Assembly: GCA_037013495.1 (NCBI GenBank)
Contig: CM072810.1
Coordinates: 33,819,843-33,883,842 of the forward strand
DNA: 64,000 bases
Direction of reading: 5' to 3'
From: Hippophae tibetana
Taxonomy: Eukaryota; Streptophyta; Magnoliopsida; Rosales; Elaeagnaceae
Shown here: positions 52,607 through 64,000 of the stretch, piece after piece
How the letters are laid out: the number at the start of each line of letters is the position of its first letter
Numbering within the stretch: the stretch's first letter is position 1
Position numbers and translations under genes: made by a program
Notes under the pieces: model-generated
What the model was told of the DNA's origin: nothing
The model's input: the letters and a program-made list of their open reading frames with translations, nothing else
Databases searched by the model: none

Positions 52607-55600
52607 TAGCTTACCTTATCATTTTCAAGCAAAAGTTATCTTGCTTAAATACTTGAAAAATCCTTGTGAGCTTATTGTTAAATGAATCACTTGGGCAAGT
52701 ATTCGAACTGCATCACTTGTATCCAATATGTCAGCCATTCACTTTCGAGGACGGCAAGAGCTTGCTTTATAGACATCAAGGATAATGGTCTTAGCAAAGA
52801 TCTTTTTGACACAATTGTTAGAAATGATGACTCTAATATTAATGAAGAGAAATGGGATCTACTTTCCCAGAGATTTACTAAATTTCTTAGATAGAATTAA
52901 CCCTTTTTTAGGGGTTTTAGAAAAAAATAATCCGAGCTGTAAAATGATTATTTCAATGAATTTAGAGTTGTACTTCATCCAAACAACATGAAATATTTTG
53001 CAGACCACTCATATAGGTATTTGAGCTACAAAATAAACCTAGAACTGCGAAGTTGACCAAAAATATTGAACGCTATATCAAGCAAGAGTATGAAACTTGG
53101 AACAAATTCTAATCATGTTTTTCAAACATTATCAACTAGTTGTACAATATGGGTGGAACTATTAGGAAAGAGAAGTAGATTGAGAAATTCCTTACTAGCT
53201 TACCTTATCATTTTCAAGCAAAAGTTACCTTGCTTAAATACATGAAAAATCCTTGTGAACTTACTGTTAAATGAATCACTTGGGCAAGTATTCGAACTGC
53301 ATCACTTGTATCCAATATGTCAGCCATTCACTTTCGATGACGGCAAGAGCTTGGCTTTATAGACATCAAGGATAATGGTCTTAGCAAAGATCTTTTTGAC
53401 ACAATTGTTAGAAATGATGACTCTAATATTAATGAAGAGAAATGGGATCTACTTTCCTAGAGATTTACTAAATTTCTTAGATAGAATTAACTCTTTTTTA
53501 GGGGTTTTAGAAAAAAATAATCTGAGCTCTAAAATGATTATTTCAATGAATTTAGAGTTGTACTTCATCCAAACAACATGAAATATTTTGCAGACCACTC
53601 ATATAGGTATTTGAGCTACAAAATAAACCTAGAACTGCGAAGTTGAGCAAAAATATTGAACGCTATATCAAGCAAGAGTATGAAACTTGGAACAAATTCT
53701 AATCATGTTTTTCAAACATTATCAACTAGTCGTACAATTTGGGTGGAACTATTAGGAAAGAGAAGTAGATTGAGAAATTCCTTACTAGCTTACCTTATCA
53801 TTTTCAAGCAAAAGTTATCTTGCTTAAATACATGAAAAATCCTTGTGAACTTACTGTTAAATGAATCACTTGGGCAAGTATTCGAACTGCATCACTTGTA
53901 TCCAATATGTCAGCTATTCACTTTCGAGGACGGCAAGAGCTTGCTTTATAGACATCAAGGATAATGGTCTTAGCAAAGATCTTTTTGACACAATTGTTAG
54001 AAATGATGACTATAATATTAATGAAGAGAAATGGGATCTACTTTCCTAGAGATTTACTAAATTTCTTAGATAGAATTAACCCTTTTTTAGGGGTTTTAGA
54101 AAAAAATAATCCGAGCTCTAAAATGATTATTTCAATTAAAGTTGTACTTCATCCAAACAACTATGAAATATTTTGCAGACCACTCATATAGGTATTTGAG
54201 CTAAAAAATAAACCTACAACTGCGAAGTTGACCAAAAATATTGAACGCTATATCAAGCAAGAGTATGAAACTTGGAACAAATTCTAATCATGTTTTTCAA
54301 ACATTATCAACTAGTCGTACAATTTGGGTGGAACTATTAGGAAAGAGAAGTAGATTGAGAAATTCCTTACTAGCTTACCTTATCATTTTCAAGCAAAAGT
54401 TATCTTGCTTAAATACTTGAAAAATCCTTGTGAACTTATTGTTAAATGAATCACTTGGGCAAGTATTCGAACTGCATCACTTGTATCCAATATGTCAGCC
54501 ATTCACTTTCGAGGACGGCAAGAGCTTGCTTTATAGACATCAAGGATAATGGTCTTAGCAAAGATCTTTTTGACACAATTGTTAGAAATGATGACTCTAA
54601 TATTAATGAAGAGAAATGGGATCTACTTTCCCAGAGATTTACTAAATTTCTTAGATAGAATTAACCCTTTTTTAGGGGTTTTAGAAAAAAATAATCCGAG
54701 CTGTAAAATGATTATTTCAATGAATTTAGAGTTGTACTTCATCCAAACAACATGAAATATTTTGCAGACCACTCATATAGGTATTTGAGCGACAAAATAA
54801 ACCTAGAACTGCGAAGTTGACCAAAAATATTGAACGCTATATCAAGCAAGAGTATGAAACTTGGAACAAATTCTAATCATGTTTTTCAAACATTATCAAC
54901 TAGTTGTACAATTTGGGTGGAACTATTAGGAAAGAGAAGTAGATTGAGAAATTCCTTACTAGCTTACCTTATCATTTTCAAGCAAAAGTTACCTTGCTTA
55001 AATACATGAAAAATCCTTGTGAACTTACTGTTAAATGAATCACTTGGGCAAGTATTCGAACTGCATCACTTGTATCCAATATGTCAGCCATTCACTTTCG
55101 ATGACGGCAAGAGCTTGGCTTTATAGACATCAAGGATAATGGTCTTAGCAAAGATCTTTTTGACACAATTGTTAGAAATGATGACTCTAATATTAATGAA
55201 GAGAAATGGGATCTACTTTCCTAGAGATTTACTAAATTTCTTAGATAGAATTAACTCTTTTTTAGGGGTTTTAGAAAAAAATAATCTGAGCTCTAAAATG
55301 ATTATTTCAATGAATTTAGAGTTGTACTTCATCCAAACAACATGAAATATTTTGCAGACCACTCATATAGGTATTTGAGCTACAAAATAAACCTAGAACT
55401 GCGAAGTTGAGCAAAAATATTGAACGCTATATCAAGCAAGAGTATGAAACTTGGAACAAATTCTAATCATGTTTTTCAAACATTATCAACTAGTCGTACA
55501 ATTTGGGTGGAACTATTAGGAAAGAGAAGTAGATTGAGAAATTCCTTACTAGCTTACCTTATCATTTTCAAGCAAAAGTTATCTTGCTTAAATACATGAA

Positions 55601-58600
55601 AAATCCTTGTGAACTTACTGTTAAATGAATCACTTGGGCAAGTATTCGAACTGCATCACTTGTATCCAATATGTCAGCTATTCACTTTCGAGGACGGCAA
55701 GAGCTTGCTTTATAGACATCAAGGATAATGGTCTTAGCAAAGATCTTTTTGACCCAATTGTTAGAAATGATGACTATAATATTAATGAAGAGAAATGGGA
55801 TCTACTTTCCTAGAGATTTACTAAATTTCTTAGATAGAATTAACCCTTTTTTAGGGGTTTTAGAAAAAAATAATCCGAGCTCTAAAATGATTATTTCAAT
55901 TAAAGTTGTACTTCATCCAAACAACTATGAAATATTTTGCAGACCACTCATATAGGTATTTGAGCTAAAAAATAAACCTACAACTGCGAAGTTGACCAAA
56001 AATATTGAACGCTATATCAAGCAAGAGTATGAAACTTGGAACAAATTCTAATCATGTTTTTCAAACATTATCAACTAGTCGTACAATTTGGGTGGAACTA
56101 TTAGGAAAGAGAAGTAGATTGAGAAATTCCTTACTAGCTTACCTTATCATTTTCAAGCAAAAGTTATCTTGCTTAAATACTTGAAAAATCCTTGTGAACT
56201 TATTGTTAAATGAATCACTTGGGCAAGTATTCGAACTGCATCACTTGTATCCAATATGTCAGCCATTCACTTTCGAGGACGGCAAGAGCTTGCTTTATAG
56301 ACATCAAGGATAATGGTCTTAGCAAAGATCTTTTTGACACAATTGTTAGAAATGATGACTCTAATATTAATGAAGAGAAATGGGATCTTCTTTCCCAGAG
56401 ATTTACTAAATTTCTTAGATAGAATTAACCCTTTTTTAGGGGTTTTAGAAAAAACTAATCTGAGCTCTAAAATGATTATTTCAATGAATTTAGAGTTGTA
56501 CTTCATCCAAACAACATGAAATATTTTGCAGACCACTCATATAGGTATTTGAGCTACAAAATAAACCTAGAACTGCGAAGTTGACCAAAAATATTGAACG
56601 CTATATCAAGCAAGAGTATGAAACTTGGAACAAATTCTAATCATGTTTTTCAAACATTATCAACTAGTTGTACAATTTGGGTGGAACTATTAGGAAAGAG
56701 AAGTAGATTGAGAAATTCCTTACTAGCTTACCTTATCATTTTCAAGCAAAAGTTACCTTGCTTAAATACATGAAAAATCCTTGTGAACTTACTGTTAAAT
56801 GAATCACTTGGGCAAGTATTCGAACTGCATCACTTGTATCCAATATGTCAGCCATTCACTTTCGATGACGGCAAGAGCTTGGCTTTATAGACATCAAGGA
56901 TAATGGTCTTAGCAAAGATCTTTTTGACACAATTGTTAGAAATGATGACTCTAATATTAATGAAGAGAAATGGGATCTACTTTCCTAGAGATTTACTAAA
57001 TTTCTTAGATAGAATTAACTCTTTTTTAGGGGTTTTAGAAAAAAATAATCTGAGCTCTAAAATGATTATTTCAATGAATTTAGAGTTGTACTTCATCCAA
57101 ACAACATGAAATATTTTGCAGACCACTCATATAGGTATTTGAGCTACAAAATAAACCTAGAACTGCGAAGTTGAGCAAAAATATTGAACGCTATATCAAG
57201 CAAGAGTATGAAACTTGGAACAAATTCTAATCATGTTTTTCAAACATTATCAACTAGTCGTACAATTTGGGTGGAACTATTAGGAAAGAGAAGTAGATTG
57301 AGAAATTCCTTACTAGCTTACCTTATCATTTTCAAGCAAAAGTTATCTTGCTTAAATACATGAAAAATCCTTGTGAACTTACTGTTAAATGAATCACTTG
57401 GGCAAGTATTCGAACTGCATCACTTGTATCCAATATGTCAGCTATTCACTTTCGAGGACGGCAAGAGCTTGCTTTATAGACATCAAGGATAATGGTCTTA
57501 GCAAAGATCTTTTTGACACAATTGTTAGAAATGATGACTATAATATTAATGAAGAGAAATGGGATCTACTTTCCTAGAGATTTACTAAATTTCTTAGATA
57601 GAATTAACCCTTTTTTAGGGGTTTTAGAAAAAAATAATCCGAGCTCTAAAATGATTATTTCAATTAAAGTTGTACTTCATCCAAACAACTATGAAATATT
57701 TTGCAGACCACTCATATAGGTATTTGAGCTAAAAAATAAACCTACAACTGCGAAGTTGACCAAAAATATTGAACGCTATATCAAGCAAGAGTATGAAACT
57801 TGGAACAAATTCTAATCATGTTTTTCAAACATTATCAACTAGTCGTACAATTTGGGTGGAACTATTAGGAAAGAGAAGTAGATTGAGAAATTCCTTACTA
57901 GCTTACCTTATCATTTTCAAGCAAAAGTTATCTTGCTTAAATACTTGAAAAATCCTTGTGAACTTATTGTTAAATGAATCACTTGGGCAAGTATTCGAAC
58001 TGCATCACTTGTATCCAATATGTCAGCCATTCACTTTCGAGGACGGCAAGAGCTTGCTTTATAGACATCAAGGATAATGGTCTTAGCAAAGATCTTTTTG
58101 ACACAATTGTTAGAAATGATGACTCTAATATTAATGAAGAGAAATGGGATCTACTTTCCCAGAGATTTACTAAATTTCTTAGATAGAATTAACCCTTTTT
58201 TAGGGGTTTTAGAAAAAAATAATCCGAGCTGTAAAATGATTATTTCAATGAATTTAGAGTTGTACTTCATCCAAACAACATGAAATATTTTGCAGACCAC
58301 TCATATAGGTATTTGAGCTACAAAATAAACCTAGAACTGCGAAGTTGACCAAAAATATTGAACGCTATATCAAGCAAGAGTATGAAACTTGGAACAAATT
58401 CTAATCATGTTTTTCAAACATTATCAACTAGTTGTACAATTTGGGTGGAACTATTAGGAAAGAGAAGTAGATTGAGAAATTCCTTACTAGCTTACCTTAT
58501 CATTTTCAAGCAAAAGTTACCTTGCTTAAATACATGAAAAATCCTTGTGAACTTACTGTTAAATGAATCACTTGGGCAAGTATTCGAACTGCATCACTTG

Positions 58601-59662
58601 TATCCAATATGTCAGCCATTCACTTTCGATGACGGCAAGAGCTTGGCTTTATAGACATCAAGGATAATGGTCTTAGCAAAGATCTTTTTGACACAATTGT
58701 TAGAAATGATGACTCTAATATTAATGAAGAGAAATGGGATCTACTTTCCTAGAGATTTACTAAATTTCTTAGATAGAATTAACTTTTTTTTAGGGGTTTT
58801 AGAAAAAAATAATCTGAGCTCTAAAATGATTATTTCAATGAATTTAGAGTTGTACTTCATCCAAACAACATGAAATATTTTGCAGACCACTCATATAGGT
58901 ATTTGAGCTACAAAATAAACCTAGAACTGCGAAGTTGAGCAAAAATATTGAACGCTATATCAAGCAAGAGTATGAAACTTGGAACAATTTCTAATCATGT
59001 TTTTCAAACATTATCAACTAGTCGTACAATTTGGGTGGAACTATTAGGAAAGAGAAGTAGATTGAGAAATTCCTTACTAGCTTACCTTATCATTTTCAAG
59101 CAAAAGTTATCTTGCTTAAATACATGAAAAATCCTTGTGAACTTACTGTTAAATGAATCACTTGGGCAAGTATTCGAACTGCATCACTTGTATCCAATAT
59201 GTCAGCTATTCACTTTCGAGGACGGCAAGAGCTTGCTTTATAGACATCAAGGATAATGGTCTTAGCAAAGATCTTTTTGACACAATTGTTAGAAATGATG
59301 ACTATAATATTAATGAAGAGAAATGGGATCTACTTTCCTAGAGATTTACTAAATTTCTTAGATAGAATTAACCCTTTTTTAGGGGTTTTAGAAAAAAATA
59401 ATCCGAGCTCTAAAATGATTATTTCAATTAAAGTTGTACTTCATCCAAACAACTATGAAATATTTTGCAGACCACTCATATAGGTATTTGAGCTAAAAAA
59501 TAAACCTACAACTGCGAAGTTGACCAAAAATATTGAACGCTATATCAAGCAAGAGTATGAAACTTGGAACAAATTCTAATCATGTTTTTCAAACATTATC
59601 AACTAGTCGTACAATTTGGGTGGAACTATTAGGAAAGAGAAGTAGATTGAGAAATTCCTTAC
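52607..59662 (+). repeat. Three-monomer higher-order repeat of exactly 1764 bp, four consecutive copies (M90-M101)
   Basis: Unit starts are 52607, 54371, 56135 and 57899, each 1764 bp (589+590+585). Monomer 1 has ATACTTGAAAAATCC, CTTATTGTT and GCTTGCTTT. Monomer 2 has TCGATGACGG, TTTCCTAGAG, AACTCTTTT and GTTGAGCAAAA. Monomer 3 has GTCAGCTATTC, GACTATAATATT, TTTCCTAGAG and a five-base loss giving TTTCAATTAAAGTTG, plus AACTATGAAAT. By eye the copies differ at only a few sites, for example GAGCGACAAAA near 54789, GACCCAATTG near 55752, GGGATCTTC near 56390 and ACTTTTTTTTAGG near 58783. This is the most homogeneous part of the window and probably the most recently amplified. Confidence 0.95.
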
Positions 59663-60842
59663 TAGCTTACCTTATCATTTTCAAGCAAAAGTTATCTTGC
59701 TTAAATACTTGAAAAATCCTTGTGAACTTATTGTTAAATGAATCACTTGGGCAAGTATTCGAACTGCATCACTTGTATCCAATATGTCAGCCATTCACTT
59801 TCGAGGACGGCAAGAGCTTGCTTTATAGACATCAAGGATAATGGTCTTAGCAAAGATCTTTTTGACACAATTGTTAGAAATGATGACTCTAATATTAATG
59901 AAGAGAAATGGGATCTACTTTCCCAGAGATTTACTAAATTTCTTAGATAGAATTAACCCTTTTTTAGGGGTTTTAGAAAAAAATAATCCGAGCTGTAAAA
60001 TGATTATTTCAATGAATTTAGAGTTGTACTTCATCCAAACAACATGAAATATTTTGCAGACCACTCATATAGGTATTTGAGCTAAAAAATAAACCTAGAA
60101 CTGCGAACTTGACCAAAAATATTGAACGCTATATCAAGCAAGAGTATGAAACTTGGAACAAATTCTAATCATGTTTTTCAAACATTATCAACTAGTTGTA
60201 CAATTTGGGTGGAACTATTAGGAAAGAGAAGTAGATTGAGAAATTCCTTACTAGCTTACCTTATCATTTTCAAGCAAAAGTTACCTTGCTTAAATACATG
60301 AAAAATCCTTGTGAACTTACTCTTAAATGAATAACTTGGGCAAGTATTCGAACTGCATCACTTGTATCCAATATGTCAGCCGTCCACTTTCGAGGACGGC
60401 AAGAGCTTGGCTTTATAGACATCAAGGATAGTGGTCTTAGCAAAGTTCTTTTTGACACAATTGTTAGAAATGATGACTCTAATACCAATGAAGAGAAATG
60501 GGATCTACTTTCCCAGAGATTTACTAAATTTCTTAGATAGAATTAGCCCTTTTTTAGGGGTTTGAGAAAAGAATAATCCGAGCTCTAAAATGATTATTTC
60601 AATTAATTTAGAGTTGTACTTCATCCAAACAACTATGAAATATTTTGCAGACCACTAATATAGGTATTTGAGCTAAAAAATAAACCTACAACTGCGAAGT
60701 TGACCAAAAATATTGAACGCTATATCAAGCAAGAGTATGAAACTTGGAACAAATTCTAATCATGTTTTTCAAACATTATCAACTAGTCGTAAAATTTGGG
60801 TGGAACTATTAGGAAAGAGAAGTAGATTGAGAAATTCCTTAC
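59663..60842 (+). repeat. Junction between the two trimer arrays (M102-M103)
   Basis: Starts are 59663 and 60252. M102 begins as monomer 1 of the 1764-bp trimer (ATACTTGAAAAATCC, CTTATTGTT) but its last third changes to GAGCTAAAAAATAAACC and GCGAACTTGACC. M103 is an A-type monomer with the intact GCCGTCC hairpin, CCACTAATATAGG and a GGGTTTGAGAAAAGAAT variant. Together they mark where one trimer array stops and the next, differently composed, begins. Confidence 0.85.
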
Positions 60843-63800
60843 TTGCTTACCTTATCATTTTCAAGCAAAAGTTACCTTGATTAAATACATGAAAAATCCT
60901 TGTTAACTTACTGTTAAATGAATCACTTGGGCAAGTATTCGAACTGCATCACTTGTATCCAATATGTCAGCCATTCACTTTCGAGGACGGCAAGAGCTTG
61001 CTTTATAGACATCAAGGATAATGGTCTTAGCAAAGATCTTTTTGACACAATTGTTAGAAATGATGACTCTAATATTAATGAAGAGAAATGGGATCTACTT
61101 TCCCAGAGATTTACTAAATTTCTTAGATAGAATTAACCCTTTTTTAGGGGTTTTAGAAAAAACTAATCCGAGCTCTAAAATGATTATTTCAATGAATTTA
61201 GAGTTGTACTTCTTCCAAACAACATGAAATATTTTGCAGACCACTCATATAGGTATTTGAGCTACAAAATAAACCTAGAACTGCGAAGTTGACCAAAAAT
61301 ATTGAACGCTATATCAAGCAAGAGTATGAAACATGGAACAAATTCTAATCATGTTTTTCAAACATTATCAACTAGTCGTACAATTTGGGTGGAACTATTA
61401 GGAAAGAGAAGTAGATTGAGAAATTCCTTACTAGCTTACCTTATCATTTTCAAGCAAAAGTTACCTTGATTAAATACATGAAAAATCCTTGTGAACTTAC
61501 TGTTAAATGAATCACTTGGGCAAGTATTCGAACTGCATCACTTGTATCCAATATGTCAGCCATTCACTTTCGAGGACGGCAAGAGCTTGCTTTATAGACA
61601 TCAAGGATAATGGTCTTAGCAAAGATCTTTTTGACACAATTGTTAGAAATGATGACTATAATATTAATGAAGAGAAATGGGATCTACTTTCCTAGATATT
61701 TACTAAATTTCTTAGATAGAATTAACCCTTTTTTAGGGGTTTTAGAAAAAAATAATCCGAGCTCTAAAATGATTATTTCAATGAATTTAGAGTTGTACTT
61801 CTTCCAAACAACATGAAATATTTTGCAGACCACTCATATAGGTATTTGAGCTAAAAAATAAACCTACAACTGCGAAGTTGACCAAAAATATTGAACGCTA
61901 TATCAAGCAAGAGTATGAAACTTGGAACAAATTCTAATCATGTTTTTCAAACATTATCAACTAGTCGTACAATTTGGGTGGAACTATTAGGAAAGAGAAG
62001 TAGATTGAGAAATTCCTTACTAGCTTACCTTATCATTTTCAAGCAAAAGTTATCTTGCTTAAATACTTGAAAAATCCTTGTGAACTTATTGTTAAATGAA
62101 TCACTTGGGCAAGTATTCGAACTGCATCACTTGTATCCAATATGTCAGCCATTCACTTTCGAGGACGGCAAGAGCTTGCTTTATAGACATCAAGGATAAT
62201 GGTCTTAGCAAAGATCTTTTTGACACAATTGTTAGAAATGATGACTCTAATATTAATGAAGAGAAATGGGATCTTCTTTCCCAGAGATTTACTAAATTTC
62301 TTAGATAGAATTAACCCTTTTTTAGGGGTTTTAGAAAAAACTAATCCGAGCTCTAAAATGATTATTTCAATGAATTTAGAGTTGTACTTCATCCAAACAA
62401 CATGAAATATTTTGCAGACCACTCATATAGGTATTTGAGCTACAAAATAAACCTAGAACTGCGAAGTTGACCAAAAATATTGAACGCTATATCAAGCAAG
62501 AGTATGAAACTTGGAACAAATTCTAATCATGTTTTTCAAACATCATAAACTAGTCGTACAATTTGGGTGGAACTATCAGGAAAGAGAAGTAGATTGAGAA
62601 ATTCCTTACTAGCTTACTTTATCATTTTCAAGCAAAAGTTACCTTGATTAAATACATGAAAAATCCTTGTTAACTTACTGTTAAATGAATCACTTGGGCA
62701 AGTATTCGAACTGCATCACTTGTATCCAATATGTCAGCCATTCACTTTCGAGGACGGCAAGAGCTTGCTTTATAGACATCAAGGATAATGGTCTTAGCAA
62801 AGATCTTTTTGACACAATTGTTAGAAATGATGACTCTAATATTAATGAAGAGAAATGGGATCTACTTTCCCAGAGATTTACTAAATTTCTTAGATAGAAT
62901 TAACCCTTTTTTAGGGGTTTTAGAAAAAACTAATCCGAGCTCTAAAATGATTATTTCAATGAATTTAGAGTTGTACTTCTTCCAAACAACATGAAATATT
63001 TTGCAGACCACTCATATAGGTATTTGAGCTACAAAATAAACCTAGAACTGCGAAGTTGACCAAAAATATTGAACGCTATATCAAGCAAGAGTATGAAACA
63101 TGGAACAAATTCTAATCATGTTTTTCAAACATTATCAACTAGTCGTACAATTTGGGTGGAACTATTAGGAAAGAGAAGTAGATTGAGAAATTCCTTACTA
63201 GCTTACCTTATCATTTTCAAGCAAAAGTTACCTTGATTAAATACATGAAAAATCCTTGTGAACTTACTGTTAAATGAATCACTTGGGCAAGTATTCGAAC
63301 TGCATCACTTGTATCCAATATGTCAGCCATTCACTTTCGAGGACGGCAAGAGCTTGCTTTATAGACATCAAGGATAATGGTCTTAGCAAAGATCTTTTTG
63401 ACACAATTGTTAGAAATGATGACTATAATATTAATGAAGAGAAATGGGATCTATTTTCCTAGAGATTTACTAAATTTCTTAGATAGAATTAACCCTTTTT
63501 TAGGGGTTTTAGAAAAAAATAATCCGAGCTCTAAAATGATTATTTCAATGAATTTAGAGTTGTACTTCTTCCAAACAACATGAAATATTTTGCAGACCAC
63601 TCATATAGGTATTTGAGCTAAAAAATAAACCTACAACTGCGAAGTTGACCAAAAATATTGAACGCTATATCAAGCAAGAGTATGAAACTTGGAACAAATT
63701 CTAATCATGTTTTTCAAACATTATCAACTAGTCGTACAATTTGGGTGGAACTATTAGGAAAGAGAAGTAGATTGAGAAATTCCTTACTAGCTTACCTTAT

Positions 63801-64000
63801 CATTTTCAAGCAAAAGTTATCTTGCTTAAATACTTGAAAAATCCTTGTGAACTTATTGTTAAATGAATCACTTGGGCAAGTATTCGAACTGCATCACTTG
63901 TATCCAATATGTCAGCCATTCACTTTCGAGGACGGCAAGAGCTTGCTTTATAGACATCAAGGATAATGGTCTTAGCAAAGATCTTTTTGACACAATTGTT
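60843..64000 (+). repeat. Second three-monomer higher-order repeat, 1767 bp, running off the right edge (M104-M109)
   Basis: Starts are 60843, 61432, 62021; 62610, 63199, 63788 (the last cut at 64000). All complete monomers are 589 bp. The first monomer of each unit has CTTGATTAAATAC, CTTGTTAAC and AAAACTAATCC. The second has CTTGATTAAATAC, GACTATAATATT and TTTCCTAGA. The third has ATACTTGAAAAATCC and CTTATTGTT, as in the 1764-bp trimer. M106 also has GGGATCTTC, shared with M96. This unit is built partly from the same monomers as the neighbouring trimer but in a different combination. Confidence 0.92.

Larger units (their letters stand above)
1..64000 (+). repeat. Tandem satellite array, monomer about 590 bp, 108 full copies plus a partial
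   Basis: Every stretch of the window aligns to the next at an offset of about 590 bp. The phase marker TAGCTTACC, or a one-base variant of it, recurs at 1, 591, 1182, 1772, 2363 and so on to 63788. All copies are head to tail in one orientation, with no inversion, spacer or foreign insertion. Lengths are mainly 588-592 bp, with 585 bp (M92, M95, M98, M101) and 676 bp (M40) as exceptions. Copies differ by scattered substitutions and single-base indels, often in the homopolymer after AACCC or in the A/T run before GAACGC. Such arrays are typical of eukaryotic heterochromatin; a centromeric role is possible but unproven. I do not recognise the family. No shorter repeat is obvious inside the monomer. 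Confidence 0.98.

Noticed and set aside
1-64000. CRISPR array
   Set aside because: The repeats are about 590 bp and contiguous, with no 20-50 bp repeats separated by unique spacers and no cas genes.
1-64000. Tandem gene family, ribosomal DNA or transposon array
   Set aside because: No rRNA or tRNA signature, no long open frame, no terminal repeats or target-site duplications, and frame-breaking indels throughout.
36681-64000. Assembly artefact making the exact higher-order repeats
   Set aside because: It cannot be excluded from sequence alone. However, copies carry private substitutions and the neighbouring periods differ, which is not what simple duplication of one contig segment would give. 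Long-read coverage would settle copy number.

Overview
The whole window is one uninterrupted array of tandem satellite DNA. A monomer of about 590 bp repeats head to tail, always in the same orientation. I count 108 complete monomers (1-63787, mean about 590.6 bp) plus 213 bp of a 109th that runs off the right edge. The array also runs off the left edge, because base 1 falls where I chose to start the monomer phase. I see no unique sequence, no inserted transposon, no RNA gene and no convincing protein gene. Base composition is roughly two-thirds A+T. A pure array of long monomers over more than 60 kb points to a eukaryotic chromosome, such as a centromeric, pericentromeric, subtelomeric or sex/B-chromosome block. 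Nothing here identifies the species. Monomer phase is set throughout at the motif TAGCTTACC; M1 = 1-590 and M108 = 63199-63787.

Most monomers are 588-592 bp. The exceptions are 585 bp (M92, M95, M98, M101) and 676 bp (M40, which carries an 85-bp internal duplication). Two haplotypes exist around monomer positions 120-240. Type A reads CCGTCCAC, AGTGGTC, AAAGTTC and ACCAATG; type B reads CCATTCAC, AATGGTC, AAAGATC and ATTAATG. The second half of the monomer has its own pair of haplotypes, 590-type (ATATTGAAC) and 591-type (ATATTTGAAC). The two halves are shuffled relative to each other, and some monomers are A/B mosaics.

Layout: 1-5904 alternates 590- and 591-type monomers (a dimer of about 1181 bp) and has a 3543-bp, six-monomer duplication. 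5905-10626 is irregular. 10627-22430 is a five-monomer higher-order repeat (HOR) of 2951 bp with order abcde-abcde-de-a-x-a'-x-bcde. 22431-25467 is irregular and holds the 85-bp duplication. 25468-36680 is irregular, with long-range copies at 6490 bp and 3542 bp. 36681-44345 is a four-monomer HOR of 2358 bp in about three copies. 44346-52606 contains a run of three matching monomers and a 1179-bp dimer. 52607-59662 is four consecutive copies of a three-monomer HOR of exactly 1764 bp. 60843-64000 is a second three-monomer HOR of 1767 bp that runs off the edge.

The many short open frames of 60-108 codons recur only because the DNA recurs. They shift frame with single-base indels, overlap on both strands, and are not annotated as genes. 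The window's interest lies in satellite evolution: several local HORs of different size in one array, a GC-rich hairpin specific to type A, a palindrome specific to type B, and clear traces of unequal exchange and conversion.
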